DNA of 64,000 nucleotides from contig CM035423.1 in assembly GCA_020310875.1 (NCBI GenBank), positions 142,105,723-142,169,722 of the forward strand, in the 5' to 3' direction. The DNA is from Ceratopteris richardii. Its lineage: Eukaryota; Streptophyta; Polypodiopsida; Polypodiales; Pteridaceae. Below the pieces are notes generated by a model. That model had not been told where the DNA came from. It did no database searches and saw nothing but the letters and a program-made list of their open reading frames with translations. Below, in pieces: positions 31,005-41,742 of this stretch; position 1 is the stretch's first letter, and every line of letters starts with the position of its first letter. The position numbers were made by a program, and so were the translations under genes.

Positions 31005-32171
31005 ATGAAAATGACATCTAATGTAGAGAATCTTCTGCATGATATGGAAGCACGATTAATTTCATCTATAGATTTAAAGCTTAATTCCAAGTTTGAGTCC
31101 TTAAACTCGTTTCTTTCAATCTTAACTACAGTAGTATCTGATTTTAATGCAAATCTTAAGTCAATAGATACTCAATTTGATCACGAGTTTAGGAATTTAG
31201 AAGGAATTCTTCATTATGAACTCTCAAATTTGAATGAAAATATGGAAACAATAGCAAATCATGTAAAAGAAATTTCATCATTCAAAACGATTGGTCATGA
31301 AATTGCAAGTTTAAAAGAGAACATTGAAAGGTTAAACAATCAAATACACGAAAGTGCTACATGTGAATGCAAAGATAGATATCAAGTACGAGTTCAAAGT
31401 AGATCTATGTATTCTATTGACCAAAATCCTTTACCCGATCATAGAAAAGTTGATCCTAAGGCTTTATATCAAAGACCGAAGAGAACTGTAAGATGCTTTT
31501 GGTGTGACCAACTAGGTCATACTTATGGGAATTGTATGGCCTATGAGAAAGCATGTAGCCAACAATTGGTATTAGAAAGTGAACAGAAAATATGTGATTA
31601 TCAAACGCATCTACCATTGAGATTAAACTTAGGTAGAGGAGGAATGATAGACTATTTTGACCAAGAAAAATTTAGTCCTAAAACCAAACTTCAAAAACAA
31701 TGGAAACCTAAGAGTCATAAGGAGAAAAGCAATGTATGTCAATTACATTCTATGAACACCAAGATTGTGCCTAAATGTGAATGTTTGGACAATGATCAAA
31801 ACCTTATTAAACCTAAATCTATGAATAACATTGATCTTCAAATTAAATCTAAGGATCAAGATACATTGAAAAAGTTTAAGAAAGAAGAAGATGTAAAGAT
31901 AAAAGATGATGAAAATGAACAATCAATTGATGGAAATATAGATATACAGGCGGTTAAAACAGAACCTAAAGTCATAGAAATTGACAATAAATGTGATCAA
32001 AATAAAAATGATGAAAGAATAGTACAAACATCTGAAGACGAAAATCTTCAACTTCAATCAGAACATGACAAGAATATGGGAAAATGGGTACAAGAAGCCA
32101 TATGGAAGATTGAAAATAATATCAAAAACTCATCTAAAGGTAAGAAAAAGGAGAAGAATTTAAGTGAATAG
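31005..32171 (+). CDS. Gag-like protein of LARD element C
   Basis: This is an intact frame of 388 codons and the only sizeable one in the internal part of C. The N-terminal 120 residues are probably coiled coil (LEGILHYELSNLNENMETIANHVKEI, in heptads). Near residues 163-176 a CX2CX4HX4C zinc knuckle, CFWCDQLGHTYGNC, follows a basic RPKRTVR. The rest is Lys/Glu/Asp-rich and poorly structured. A coiled coil plus knuckle suggests a nucleic-acid-binding gag-like protein, but I see no capsid domain. There is no protease or pol. Codons are AT-rich, unlike element A. Confidence 0.6.
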   Translation: MKMTSNVENLLHDMEARLISSIDLKLNSKFESLNSFLSILTTVVSDFNANLKSIDTQFDHEFRNLEGILHYELSNLNENMETIANHVKEISSFKTIGHEIASLKENIERLNNQIHESATCECKDRYQVRVQSRSMYSIDQNPLPDHRKVDPKALYQRPKRTVRCFWCDQLGHTYGNCMAYEKACSQQLVLESEQKICDYQTHLPLRLNLGRGGMIDYFDQEKFSPKTKLQKQWKPKSHKEKSNVCQLHSMNTKIVPKCECLDNDQNLIKPKSMNNIDLQIKSKDQDTLKKFKKEEDVKIKDDENEQSIDGNIDIQAVKTEPKVIEIDNKCDQNKNDERIVQTSEDENLQLQSEHDKNMGKWVQEAIWKIENNIKNSSKGKKKEKNLSE

Positions 32172-34029
32172 TTTTATTGTGATGGAATTGTTTATTGAAG
32201 ATAAAACATTTCAAATTTTGATTTTTTCTTGCTGCATATATGCTGTTTTCCTAAAAATTGAGAAACATATACCTAAATTGTTTAGTTTTAATGTTTGAAA
32301 AGCTAATTACAAACTTATGATTAAGTTTACATTACGATTTGTTTAATCAAAAGAATTCTAAAATATGAAAACACAAAGTTTGTTTCAAATTAAACAAAAA
32401 CATGTTTGTAATTATGCTTGCAAATGATTTTGATCAATATGCTTGTCATTTCCTAAACTTATGATAAATTTATGATTTTTTTTCTTTCACAAATAAGAAG
32501 AAATCTATTATGAAGAACAATTATGAAGAATATTATTATGATGAATATTTTGCACAAAATGATCTTTGTTTACAACAATTATGATGATATACTTTTAAAA
32601 GAAAGAAATATATATGATATAAATATGATCATGATAAATATGAAGAACATGAAAAAAATGTTACAATATGAGGATGATTTTATTGATATACCATATGATG
32701 AGTAAGAGGAACTTTTATAATCCAGATATGAATTTTTCATTGATATAAAAAAAATGATGCTCATTTATAAAGATACAAGTTAAAAACTTTGAACATTTTG
32801 ATTTTTCCTAAATTTTATGAACTTTGTTTCATAGGTTGAAAAACCTATTTAAAAAAATTAAGAATGCATTATTTATGATAATTATAACCACTATGAATTT
32901 CTTATGATGAAATTTGTGACATGATGAAGATGAATCTCATAGAATATATGAATTTATATTTGCAAGATAAATGATAATGAAGATTACTTGTTTTGTAGCT
33001 TCTATTTTATAAGTGATTACAGGTTCTGAAGATGCATTGATCAAAGCAATTGAAGATGTTATGCCAAAAGTTCTGATGAATTTAAAGAGAGCAGATTGAA
33101 GATAAAATTGATTTTAGGTCGTATTTTTCTTTGTCTTAAAATTTTGTTTTACGTATTTTATTTGCATTCATATAAAACTAATTGATAAAATCTGGAATGA
33201 AGAATATTAATTTATAAAGGACTCTATTTAACCATATTAGGAAAATAGACATAATTTATATTTCTACATTTATAGATTAAGTGAGATTTGTTAAAAATAG
33301 AAGGATTTGTAGTTCATTTAGATAATGAAAGTAGGTGTATATATGTAGGAGCATATTGTTGCATGATACATGTCTGTGAAAACCTAGATCTTTCTTGTCC
33401 ATGCAGCTAGATCCTTAGCTCGGATTAAGGGGTTAAGCCTTTCCCCTTTAAAACAAAAAAGTGGCGAAAAAAAAAAAAAGAATATTGACATGGAAGTTAT
33501 ACCTTCTTCCACCCCAAAAAGGTATTTACATTTATTATCAATATGAAGTTTACATCATATTTATATGAAGAAAACTAGTTGTAAAAAAAAAAACACATCT
33601 AGTGATTAAAATTGGGCATACAAGGCGGCTGTCTGTCCAAGTAGATTTAGTAGATTTCTTTGGCATGCTTGATTGCTCATATGTGAATGCATATATATGA
33701 CGAAACCTGCATTTGAATGAATGAAAATGAATTCTGTTTTATACTAATCTTTACATAGTTTATAAATGGAAAAAAATGTAAACTAATGTTTGTTGACTGA
33801 AAAGGTTAATAGTTTACCTTTATACTTTAATATGTTTTCATTGCCAGATGTAATTGAAATAAACTTCATGTGCATGTTGAAAAGATTTAAAATTTGATAA
33901 GATTAAATATATTTAAAAAAGAATTGATGCTGTTCTATGATTTAATTTCAGGATAATCATTGAAAATGCTGCTTCCCTTAATCTGCAAGTTGGCCCATCG
34001 GGACGATGTGCAGGTTTGGTGGCGATGGA
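32172..34029 (+). other. AT-rich non-coding internal region of C
   Basis: I see no coding region in this stretch of nearly 1.9 kb; short frames such as 32523-32705 are low-complexity. A hairpin AAGGGG-N10-CCCCTT lies at 33427-33448, followed by a run of A. The last bases before the right LTR (GATGTGCAGGTTTGGTGGCGATGGA) should hold the purine tract, but it is not a clean one. Confidence 0.6.
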
Positions 34030-35121
34030 TGTCGGGAAGATTTGCATCTTCCAATTGATGACCCGAAAAATTAAAATATTTATTGGTGAATTCTAAACCT
34101 CTTTTATATCACTGTTGATCAGTTGTGTTAATTGGATTAACTATTTTGAAAGTGTTTTCAGGTATGAAGGATGAAGCAGGACATATGTTCATGTTAGGGT
34201 TTACTCTAATTACTCATTTAATGAGAATTTCCTATTTTTACATTCAAGAATTATGGGTATTCAGCTTAGGGTTTCTTGAATTCATGTGTTGTTTATAAGA
34301 TTTGGTTAATGTTAAGGGTTTAGATGATTTTAATGGGTTAAAGCTAGGGTTCAGAAGGATTTTAATGGTCTAACCCAAGGGGGTCTATGGGTTTCCAATA
34401 GATTTTCTAGGGTTTTACTATATTTAAAAGGTTAACATAGATGTTATTCAAAAACATTAATATGTAAATTACATATTTATTAAACATTAAATTATATGTG
34501 TATTTAAATACTAAGGTTCTAATTAATTAAACCCTTAAACTAAGCTTAAATTAATTGATTTATTTAAATAAGAAATATAGGCTAATTAGATTAAAATGAT
34601 TAATTAAATGGATAAATAACTAGTGGACTATATGAGTGCTAGGAAAAAGAATGGCTTATATAAGTTGTGTAACTAAAGAGATTTAAGGAGTGGTCTCTAT
34701 AGAAGATGCACTTAAAGTGAAAAAAGTTGGTTAAGAGAAAGAGTGGAGAGAATTAGTGAAGATGAAAAGAGAGGAGTAGAAATTAAGTGTAATTAAAGTA
34801 GAAAAGTTAAACTGGAAAGTGTGGTGGAAGTAAGGAGATTAAAGTGTGGTTGTAGATTAAAAGTTAAAACTAAAAAGAGTGGTTTAGAAATGACTTGTGT
34901 ATGTATTTAAATGAGTGTTGAGCTCAAGTTTCTCATAATGTTTCTTTGCAGGTACTTTCTCCTGCTCTTTACTTTCTTCTGTTTTTCCTTCTTTCTCATT
35001 AGACCCTCTTAGTGCTCGGGATATTAAGCCATCATGTACTGCTGTGTATGATGATCTTGATGTTGATTGTCCGGCTGGAAGCATGCCCATGCCTATTCCA
35101 TGGCTTGGTCTGGGTCCTTGC

Positions 35122-35550
35122 AGCAGTGTGTGTATGTGATGTGTGTGTATGTGATGTGTGTATGTGCGGGTGTATGAGGTGTGTATGTGATATGTGTGTG
35201 TGCGTGTATGATGTGATGTATGTGTGTATGTGATATGTGTGTGTGCGCGTGTATGATGTGATGTGTGTATGTGCGGGTGTATGAGGTGTGTATGTGTCTA
35301 TGTGATATGTGTGTGTACGCGTGTATGATGTGATGTATGTGTGTATGTGATATGTGTGTGTGCGCGTGTATGATGTGATGTGTGTGTGTATGTGATATGT
35401 GTGTGTGCGCGTGTATGAGGTGTGTATGTGTGATGTGTATGTGATGTGTGTATGTGCGCGTGTATGAGGTGTGTGTGTGATGTGATGTGTGTGTGATGTG
35501 TGTGAGAGAGAGACTCTCCCCCCCCTCCTCAGCGTTGCGCGCTACAGCAC

Positions 35551-35596
<46 letters not shown>

Positions 35597-35664
35597 TAGA
35601 GGAGAGAGAAAGAGTGTGAGAGAGAGAGATTCCCTCCCTCCCCCTGCAGAACTGCGCACGGCAG

Positions 35665-35704
<40 letters not shown>

Positions 35705-35715
35705 AAGAGACAGAG

Positions 35716-35746
<31 letters not shown>

Positions 35747-35785
35747 GTTCCCTCCCTCCCCCTGCAGAACTGCGTGCGGCAGCAC

Positions 35786-35845
<60 letters not shown>

Positions 35846-35881
35846 TCCCTCCCTCCCCTGCAGAACTGCACACGGTAGCAA

Positions 35882-35934
<53 letters not shown>

Positions 35935-36047
35935 GGCGCAGAGAGAGAGAGAGAGAGAGAGAAAGAAAGAGAGAGAAAAAGAGAGAGGGGAAGAAAGAGA
36001 GAGAGAGAAAGAGAGAGAGAGAAAGAGAGAGAGAAAGAAAGAGAGAA

Positions 36048-36081
<34 letters not shown>
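35122..36081 (+). repeat. GT minisatellite and GA microsatellite in 3' LTR of C
   Basis: This is the counterpart of 23583-24494. The GT part is slightly shorter and the GA part has one more CCCTCCCTCCCC...GCAGCAC spacer. Long open frames on both strands here are repeat artefacts. Confidence 0.9.
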
Positions 36082-36083
<2 letters not shown>

Positions 36084-36922
36084 AAATTGTTAAGTTAATT
36101 TAGTTATCTTATTGCATAAATCATTTTTTTTAGGTATTTAATGTGTTAATTATTATGGAGTAATACTTAGAGAATATGAAAACATTAATTGGCTTAGCTA
36201 GTTACTTATGAATGCATGAGTTAGAAGTATATATGAGATATACCTACATTTATTATAATTATTTAGTGAGTTTGTATTCATAATAGAGCTCATGGATGTG
36301 TTTGTATGCATATATCTAAGTGCTAATATGCATATGATTTTGTATTAAAAGTATGTTTTCAAAAGTGCAAGTGTGTATGTGCATATTCATGTGAGGTAAT
36401 GAATGTGTGTATGCATGTTAGTTCATATTAATTCTACATTTGCATGATTATATGTATTCCAAAAGAAGTGATGTATATGTATTTTGAAGTGTGTGTAATG
36501 TAAGCATGCATGTGTGCTAGTATGTGAGTGTATTAGCATATATTAGTATATTTGTAAGCATGCATGTAAAGTTCATTAGTATGCATGAGGAATGTATGCA
36601 TTAGAGTGCATGTGAATGGTTTAATGTATGCATGAACATATGCATGTGTATGGAAATATTGTGTGAATTATATTTTATGTTTCTTATTAATTTTTTGTAA
36701 TATTACTAATATAATAATGTTTCTTTGCAGAAACATTGATGAATTCAAGCTATTGAAGTGAAGTAAAGAGAAGCAGCAAGATTGAAGATTCATTTAAATC
36801 TTATTTTCCAATTAGTCAGCTATCCAATTGATTAGACATACGTCCCTTTATTTAGACCTTCCATTTGTATTAGAATTATTGATTTGAACCATTAGCTTAT
36901 CAATTAATTTATTCAAGCAGTT

Positions 36923-37168
36923 TTGCAACAATATTGTTTCTCATTACTTTCTTTGATGTCTTCTAAGTTAGTTCACGAGTCTGAGCACAGTACTATTGAA
37001 AATATAGAAAATGTTCTGCCAACTCTAGACAGACCAGAAACCTCTAGCTTACCTGATAGTTTAGTAGAAGAAACCATGATGGAACGCGTAACGGAAGAGT
37101 CACTAGTTTTAATCTCATATCAGGAAGTTGTTGCTAGGTACGAGGCTGCCCGTCCTTACGGTCCATAG
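36923..37168 (+). CDS. LTR-borne short reading frame of element C
   Basis: This is an 81-codon frame; an inner Met (MSSKLVHESE) lies at 36953. It ends TEESLVLISYQEVVARYEAARPYGP then stop. Its last part also survives in the left LTR (ARYEAAHPYGP) and in the diverged end at 30200-30487 (TEESLLL...ARYKAACPYGP), with the stop at the same place in all three. It lies just after the acceptor-like TTTGCAG near 36730. Whether it is translated is unknown. It has no domain that I recognise. Confidence 0.4.
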   Translation: MQQYCFSLLSLMSSKLVHESEHSTIENIENVLPTLDRPETSSLPDSLVEETMMERVTEESLVLISYQEVVARYEAARPYGP

Positions 37169-37343
37169 CTATTTAAACTATTTAAAGACCTTAGTTTCAG
37201 TCATAGAAATAGGTAATTTAAATTGTTTTGTCATTAGAACCCTTATTTTCATAAGCCTGAGTTTGCTACAGACACCCCGCGTGTGCCGAACGATTTAGGC
37301 GGATGACTTGATCCACCATCCGAGCATCTCTCACGACCCGACA

Positions 37344-37347
37344 TCGC
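37344..37347. repeat. Target site of element C, right copy
   Basis: TCGC after the right LTR matches the last four bases of GTCGC at 22485-22489. The next base (37348) continues integrase of A. Confidence 0.8.
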
Positions 37348-38240
37348 GACGGATTATCTTACCAAATGGGTAGAGGCAAAAGCCACAAAAAAGAATGATG
37401 CACACACAACTGCAAAATTCTTATTTGAAAATGTCTTTACAAGATATGGATTGCCTATAGAGTTAGTGAGCGATTGCGGAACTCACTTTCTAAACCAAGT
37501 CATTGAATATTTGTTACAGGATTTTATGGTGATTCACAAGAAATCCGCACCATATCATCCTCAGGCCAATGGTCAGGCTGAAAGCACTAATAAGATCCTT
37601 TGTAACGTACTGACGAAACTCGTGAACAACAAACGTTTAGATTGGGACAAACAGTTACATCATGCTGTTTGGGCATATCGAGTGGCCTACAAGACCGTAC
37701 TCAATGCAACTCCCTTTCAGATGGTTTTTGGTCAGAATGCAGTGCTTCCTTTGGACTTCTTGATACCGACCCTTAAGGTTGCACAAGAACATCAGTGGAC
37801 TGGCCATGAATTATCAGCAAGAATAATGGACTTGGAACGATTAGGAGAAACCAGGCTAAAGGCAGCAGCAAGAATATATGCAGCGAAGAAGCGACAGAAA
37901 GCATATTTTGATGCACATGTGAAAGATAAAGGCCTAAAAGAAGGAGATTTAGTTCTAGTATATATGCTAAAGCAACACGCACGTAAGTTAGAAAAGCGAG
38001 GTTATGGACCTATGATCATTAACAGACTCTCGACAAGTGGAGCAGTACAATTAGCCACCTTAGAAGGAGACGTAATGCCTAATTATATTAGTGGCTGTAG
38101 AGTTAAGTTATATCAGGAACCTCTTACTGAGGATATGCTTAGACGACTCACGTTGGCAAAGAAGCGTAAGGAGGAAGAAAATAGAATACGAGCAGAACCT
38201 CAGGCAGAAGCTATAGAATGCATTAAGCGCATGAAGTTGA
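37348..38240 (+). pseudogene. Element A integrase, C-terminal half
   Basis: This continues the integrase core in phase: ATDYLTKWVEAKATKK, then ELVSDCGTHF with the second catalytic Asp (37472-37474) and HPQANGQAESTNKIL with the catalytic Glu (37580-37582). The domain ends through WAYRVAYKT, PFQMVFGQ and the C-terminal KEGDLVLVYML...CRVKLYQE. There is no chromodomain. This half is intact; the enzyme is split only by the insertion of C. The frame runs on without a stop into the second protease-like domain. Confidence 0.9.
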
Positions 38241-38935
38241 GAAGACAAGGACTAGGGAGAGAACATTATAACCATCTGGAAACTACACCCAGATATCCCA
38301 TGGCCATGTGTCAAGTAAAGTCAACCACTCATCCTAGTATAGTGGACAGGAGACCATTCATTACAGTCAGGCTAGAGCACGGCAACCCTTGCCAAGAGCT
38401 CAGGGATTTAATTGACTCAGGTGCTGCGACTAGCGCGATTAGATGGTCCCACTATAAGGATTCAGGAATAGAAATGTGGCCAATTGAGGCATACCTCGTA
38501 GGGCTAGGAGGCATGGAAACCCCTTGCATGGGAGAGGTGGACCTTCCTATCCTCATCAAGGATGTGACCATGACAGCGAAGCTACTAGTGTGCCATGATG
38601 ACGACCTGATAGAACCCCTAATCCTTGGCCAAGATTGGCTATACGATCACTCAGTGGACCTAAATCTTAGACAAGGCTCCTTACAAATTGGAACCTTAGA
38701 GCAGAAGCGAGTGATACCGCTTGACTTCCCTAATGGCATTCTAACTGAGGTTTGTAACCCTAGACCCTATGAAATACATGCGACGGAAGACCGGAAGATC
38801 TTGGATCAGATCAGTCACGTTACGTCTACACCAACCCACTCGGGCTTGGCTATGGACAGTTGTCAATCAAAAGGACGACAGGAAATCTTCCCTGGGGCTT
38901 CCTGCAAACAGAAGGGGCAGCTACCCAACCGCTAG
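38241..38935 (+). CDS. Second retropepsin-like domain of element A
   Basis: In the same frame as integrase comes a fold that reads as an aspartic protease. RRPFITVRL is followed by LRDLIDSGAATSAI with the catalytic Asp codon at 38414-38416, then GLGGMETPCMGEVDLPI and EPLILGQDWLYDH, the hydrophobic-hydrophobic-Gly motif near the C-terminal end. Its active site is intact, unlike that of the first protease in this element (DSR at 19068). It has no LTR or target repeat around it, so it is part of the polyprotein. B lost this region and keeps only the first protease. The domain is about 125 residues, like a retropepsin monomer. Its role is not known. The frame ends at 38935. Confidence 0.75.
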
Positions 38936-39957
38936 GGCAGATGGACACAATCAGCGGTCAGGTGAGTTGCATCAGCGGCCAAATGAGCACAACACCCTGT
39001 GGTGCTCATCCTTCCAAACTTGCTGCGGACTGGCCTAGATTAAAGATAACGAACGAATCACTTCCTAATGGGCAGGTCACGAAAGTGTTGGATCTCCCTT
39101 CTTTTCCAAATCAGAGCATCCAATGGACCTCTCAAACCCAAGCACGAAGGAGTCAACCACAACAGAGGAACCCAGACCGACGACACCACCAGATAAGGCA
39201 AGGAAAGCAGCAGTATCAACATCACAGAACAAGTGGCACGAAACAAATATGGGTGCCAAAAGAACAGCAACCACAGGCTATTGGCAACACTGCAGACAAG
39301 AACAGGACAAAGTTTCAATAGAAGCAGAGTCAGTATCCAAAGTCCCCTCGATCTTCTTCTACAAGTACAAATACTCGACAGATTTGGATCGCCAAGAAGT
39401 ATCTTATCAATCGACCCACACCCATGCAGATTTGGGTACCCAAACAATGTATTATAGCCCAACCCTCCAGCCATGTAATATATACCCCTCAGAAATCTTT
39501 TCATCCTTCAATACCACCAAACCCGATACCACTTTTTGTCCCTCAGCAGAAACACACCACCCACTCAAAGACTCTTAGGAAATGGATACCGAAACGTATC
39601 CAGACGTCTTCTTGTACCCCCTTATCTGACAATTCTCCCAACCCGTTTAAACTCCACCCTTGTAATAATTCACCCTCAACCAAACCTTGTATAAATTCAC
39701 ACACCATAACCCCACATCATGCATAATAAACGCTCATCAAGAAATGTATGTATAATCTGAACCATGTAGGTGTCTAGAGACCTGCATTAGCTCTGCAAAG
39801 AATCATTGCATCAATCACTTCACGACACTTGGCTACACGGGTTACACATCGGTTATGGAAAGGGATTGCGGTCTCACTTTATTGGGATCATAATTAATTT
39901 CCATACTAATGTGCTAATCTTTTGTAGCAGATCTTTTCCATTAGCTCATTTGTCATC
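38936..39957 (+). other. Low-complexity region between pol and accessory region of A
   Basis: Partly open in several frames, it is Gln/Pro/Thr/Ser-rich. Four copies of a short peptide motif appear in forward frames: KQIWVPK (about 39241), RQIWIAK (about 39380), MQIWVPK (about 39426) and RKWIPKR (about 39576). They are in different frames or after stops, so an original coding region seems to have decayed. From 39725 to 39957 I see nothing further; it ends in TTTTGTAGCAG, an acceptor-like site just before the next ATG. Confidence 0.5.
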
Positions 39958-40830
39958 ATGCAAATCGAAGAAGGACCATCAGAAGCTGGCCCAAGCACAC
40001 CAATGGCCAATATTGGAGAATTACTAGCGGAATCTTATCCGACGATGCAACCTCCAGAGTTTCAAGGTTTTCCAGGACCCATGCCAATAGACGATCCTCC
40101 TAGAGGATATACTGAGAAGATTCATCGTAACTCTCACTGGTTTCAAGGCCTAGCAGGACCCTTAGCAGACGCTAATTTCATATTTGAGGCCAATTTGGCA
40201 TTTGATCTTCGCACATGGGCCAAGTACCAGTTCTTTTCAAGAGAATTCGAAGGACTACAGAATACACAAGATTTAACGCACGTTTGGGCACGCACGGGAT
40301 TTACAGAATACTTTAGTGACCCTCTGCCTAAACCCGATTTTTACAGATGCTTCTACCTAGTAACCACCTTGACAGCTTCGGAAAACAAGGATCTACCTGG
40401 CACATTCATGTTACCATCCTTGGTAAATGACCCTCCATTCAGAAGGTTCTATTTGTCTAGAGATTTAATTCGCGCAGCTCTCAAAATACATGGAACGCAT
40501 ACTCCGACGGAGCGAGAACGGCTAGTCCCAGAGCCGATGAAACGTGGTGATGTAACTAAGTGGGAGGACATTTCAGCTATAACCCCTGAGCTTTCCAAGC
40601 CATTGCGGATATGCATGCAGCATTTTGCTTTCCCAGCTCAGGATCGTTTTACCATGCCCCACAAAAGAATCTGGTTTGGATTATACTTAGCATGTACTGG
40701 ACCTCAAACGGTTGATCTAGCTAGCTGGATAATTGATCAGCTCTATTTGGCACAACATAGGTGGGAGCGAAAGAAGGTCATCAATGGATGTTGTGCACCA
40801 TATATATATATGTGTTTGGCATATGATTAA
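39958..40830 (+). CDS. Accessory protein part 1 of element A
   Basis: This is an open frame of 290 codons starting MQIEEGPSEAGPSTPMANIG. Its globular part (residues 60-290) includes FDLRTWAKYQFFSREFEG, FPAQDRFTMPHKRIWFGLYL and VDLASWIIDQLYL. The pattern, a Trp-rich helical domain ending near R-x-WFGLYLACTG, faintly recalls plant retroelement accessory domains (putative plant transposon protein type), but I cannot confirm this. The stop (TAA 40828-40830) lies in frame with the next region, so it may be a mutation. B lacks it. There is no signal peptide or membrane segment, so an envelope role is not supported. Confidence 0.6.
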   Translation: MQIEEGPSEAGPSTPMANIGELLAESYPTMQPPEFQGFPGPMPIDDPPRGYTEKIHRNSHWFQGLAGPLADANFIFEANLAFDLRTWAKYQFFSREFEGLQNTQDLTHVWARTGFTEYFSDPLPKPDFYRCFYLVTTLTASENKDLPGTFMLPSLVNDPPFRRFYLSRDLIRAALKIHGTHTPTERERLVPEPMKRGDVTKWEDISAITPELSKPLRICMQHFAFPAQDRFTMPHKRIWFGLYLACTGPQTVDLASWIIDQLYLAQHRWERKKVINGCCAPYIYMCLAYD

Positions 40831-40845
40831 CCAATAGAGCGCGCC

Positions 40846-41742
40846 ATGACGTGTGAGGAATTGAAAGCATTCAAAGGGACCACTAAGAAGGCTAGAAAGT
40901 CTAGCAAAGGCAGAGCCGGAAAACGCATGAGAGGAACCATACCCTGCCTTCAGGTGCCAGAATCACCCTCACCACAACCATCTCCAGAGCAGTCACCGAC
41001 CGCAACCACTCCCACGGTACCACCAATTCGTATTCGGTTATCAAGACCAGTTACGCCGGAGGGCACCACCAGTACTGTTGCACCCCAAGCAGCCACAACC
41101 ACAGAACCTATCACCACGGCAGCAGAACTTCCGACCACTATTGGTGCGGAAGCGTTCTCTTTTCCAATACCCCATTTAGAAGTAGAACAAGCAGAGCCAC
41201 TGAACACAACGTTCGATTTTGAGATGCCCGATGCATTCTCCGATGAGTTCCAGTTTTCAGAAGGACAATTGTTTTCTCAAGAATTTGAAAGGCCTAGCTA
41301 CCCCACCACACCCAGGGATCAGCCACAAGGACAGATTGTGTCTAGCTCTGATGACGAAAGAACAGCAACCGATGATGACGAAGGAGACGACGAAGCTAGC
41401 CAGGGAACTCAGGAATCCCAAGAGCATGAACAGACAGATGGCCAAGGCCAACAAACAGACACACATGGTGATACAAGTACCCATGAAGATGAAACTTGTG
41501 AAGCAGCAGCTTACACACTGGCTATTAAGAAGCTATATAGAACTATGGAAAAAGTTTGGGCACGCAAAAAGCTGACCGAGGAAGAGAGTCAAGCCATAAT
41601 AGAACAGGAACTCGTCACAGGCGGATTCGAAGACGCATACATCAAAGGATTCAGAGAGTTAGTCAAATCAGTAGGCTCCAACGAAGCCCTCAGGTACTTG
41701 CAAAGAAAGCCACTACCACAGTTTGACCCCCGCAGAGTATGA
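40846..41742 (+). pseudogene. Accessory protein part 2 of element A
   Basis: This continues in the frame of part 1: a basic KKARKSSKGRAGKRMRG, then Pro/Thr-rich sequence, an acidic DDERTATDDDEGDDE part, and AYTLAIKKLYRTMEKVW to FDPRRV before a TGA at 41740-41742. The AYTLAIKKLYR segment is where B resumes after its deletion. The segment before it (TTIGAEAFSF to VSSSDDE) also occurs in G at about 52045-52265. A frameshift between about 41742 and 41880 moves the downstream part to another frame. Confidence 0.7.

Larger units (their letters stand above)
34030..37343 (+). repeat. 3' LTR of element C
   Basis: This is the intact 3,314-bp LTR, from TGTCGGGAAG to ACGACCCGACA. It contains a GT minisatellite (35122-35505), GA tracts (35506-36081), an acceptor-like TTTCTTTGCAG at 36720-36730, and a reading frame at 36923-37168 close to its end. 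It is the best reference for restoring the history of the left copy. Confidence 0.9.

Noticed and set aside
37344..38240. Chromodomain at the integrase end
   Set aside because: The C-terminal tail shows no chromodomain aromatic pattern and runs into the second protease-like domain.
38241..38935. Second protease-like domain as a fragment of another inserted element
   Set aside because: It is in frame with integrase, with no LTR, primer site, target repeat or change of composition around it.
39958..40830. Envelope protein as in Athila elements
   Set aside because: No signal peptide, no membrane segment and no fusion-peptide-like stretch is visible.
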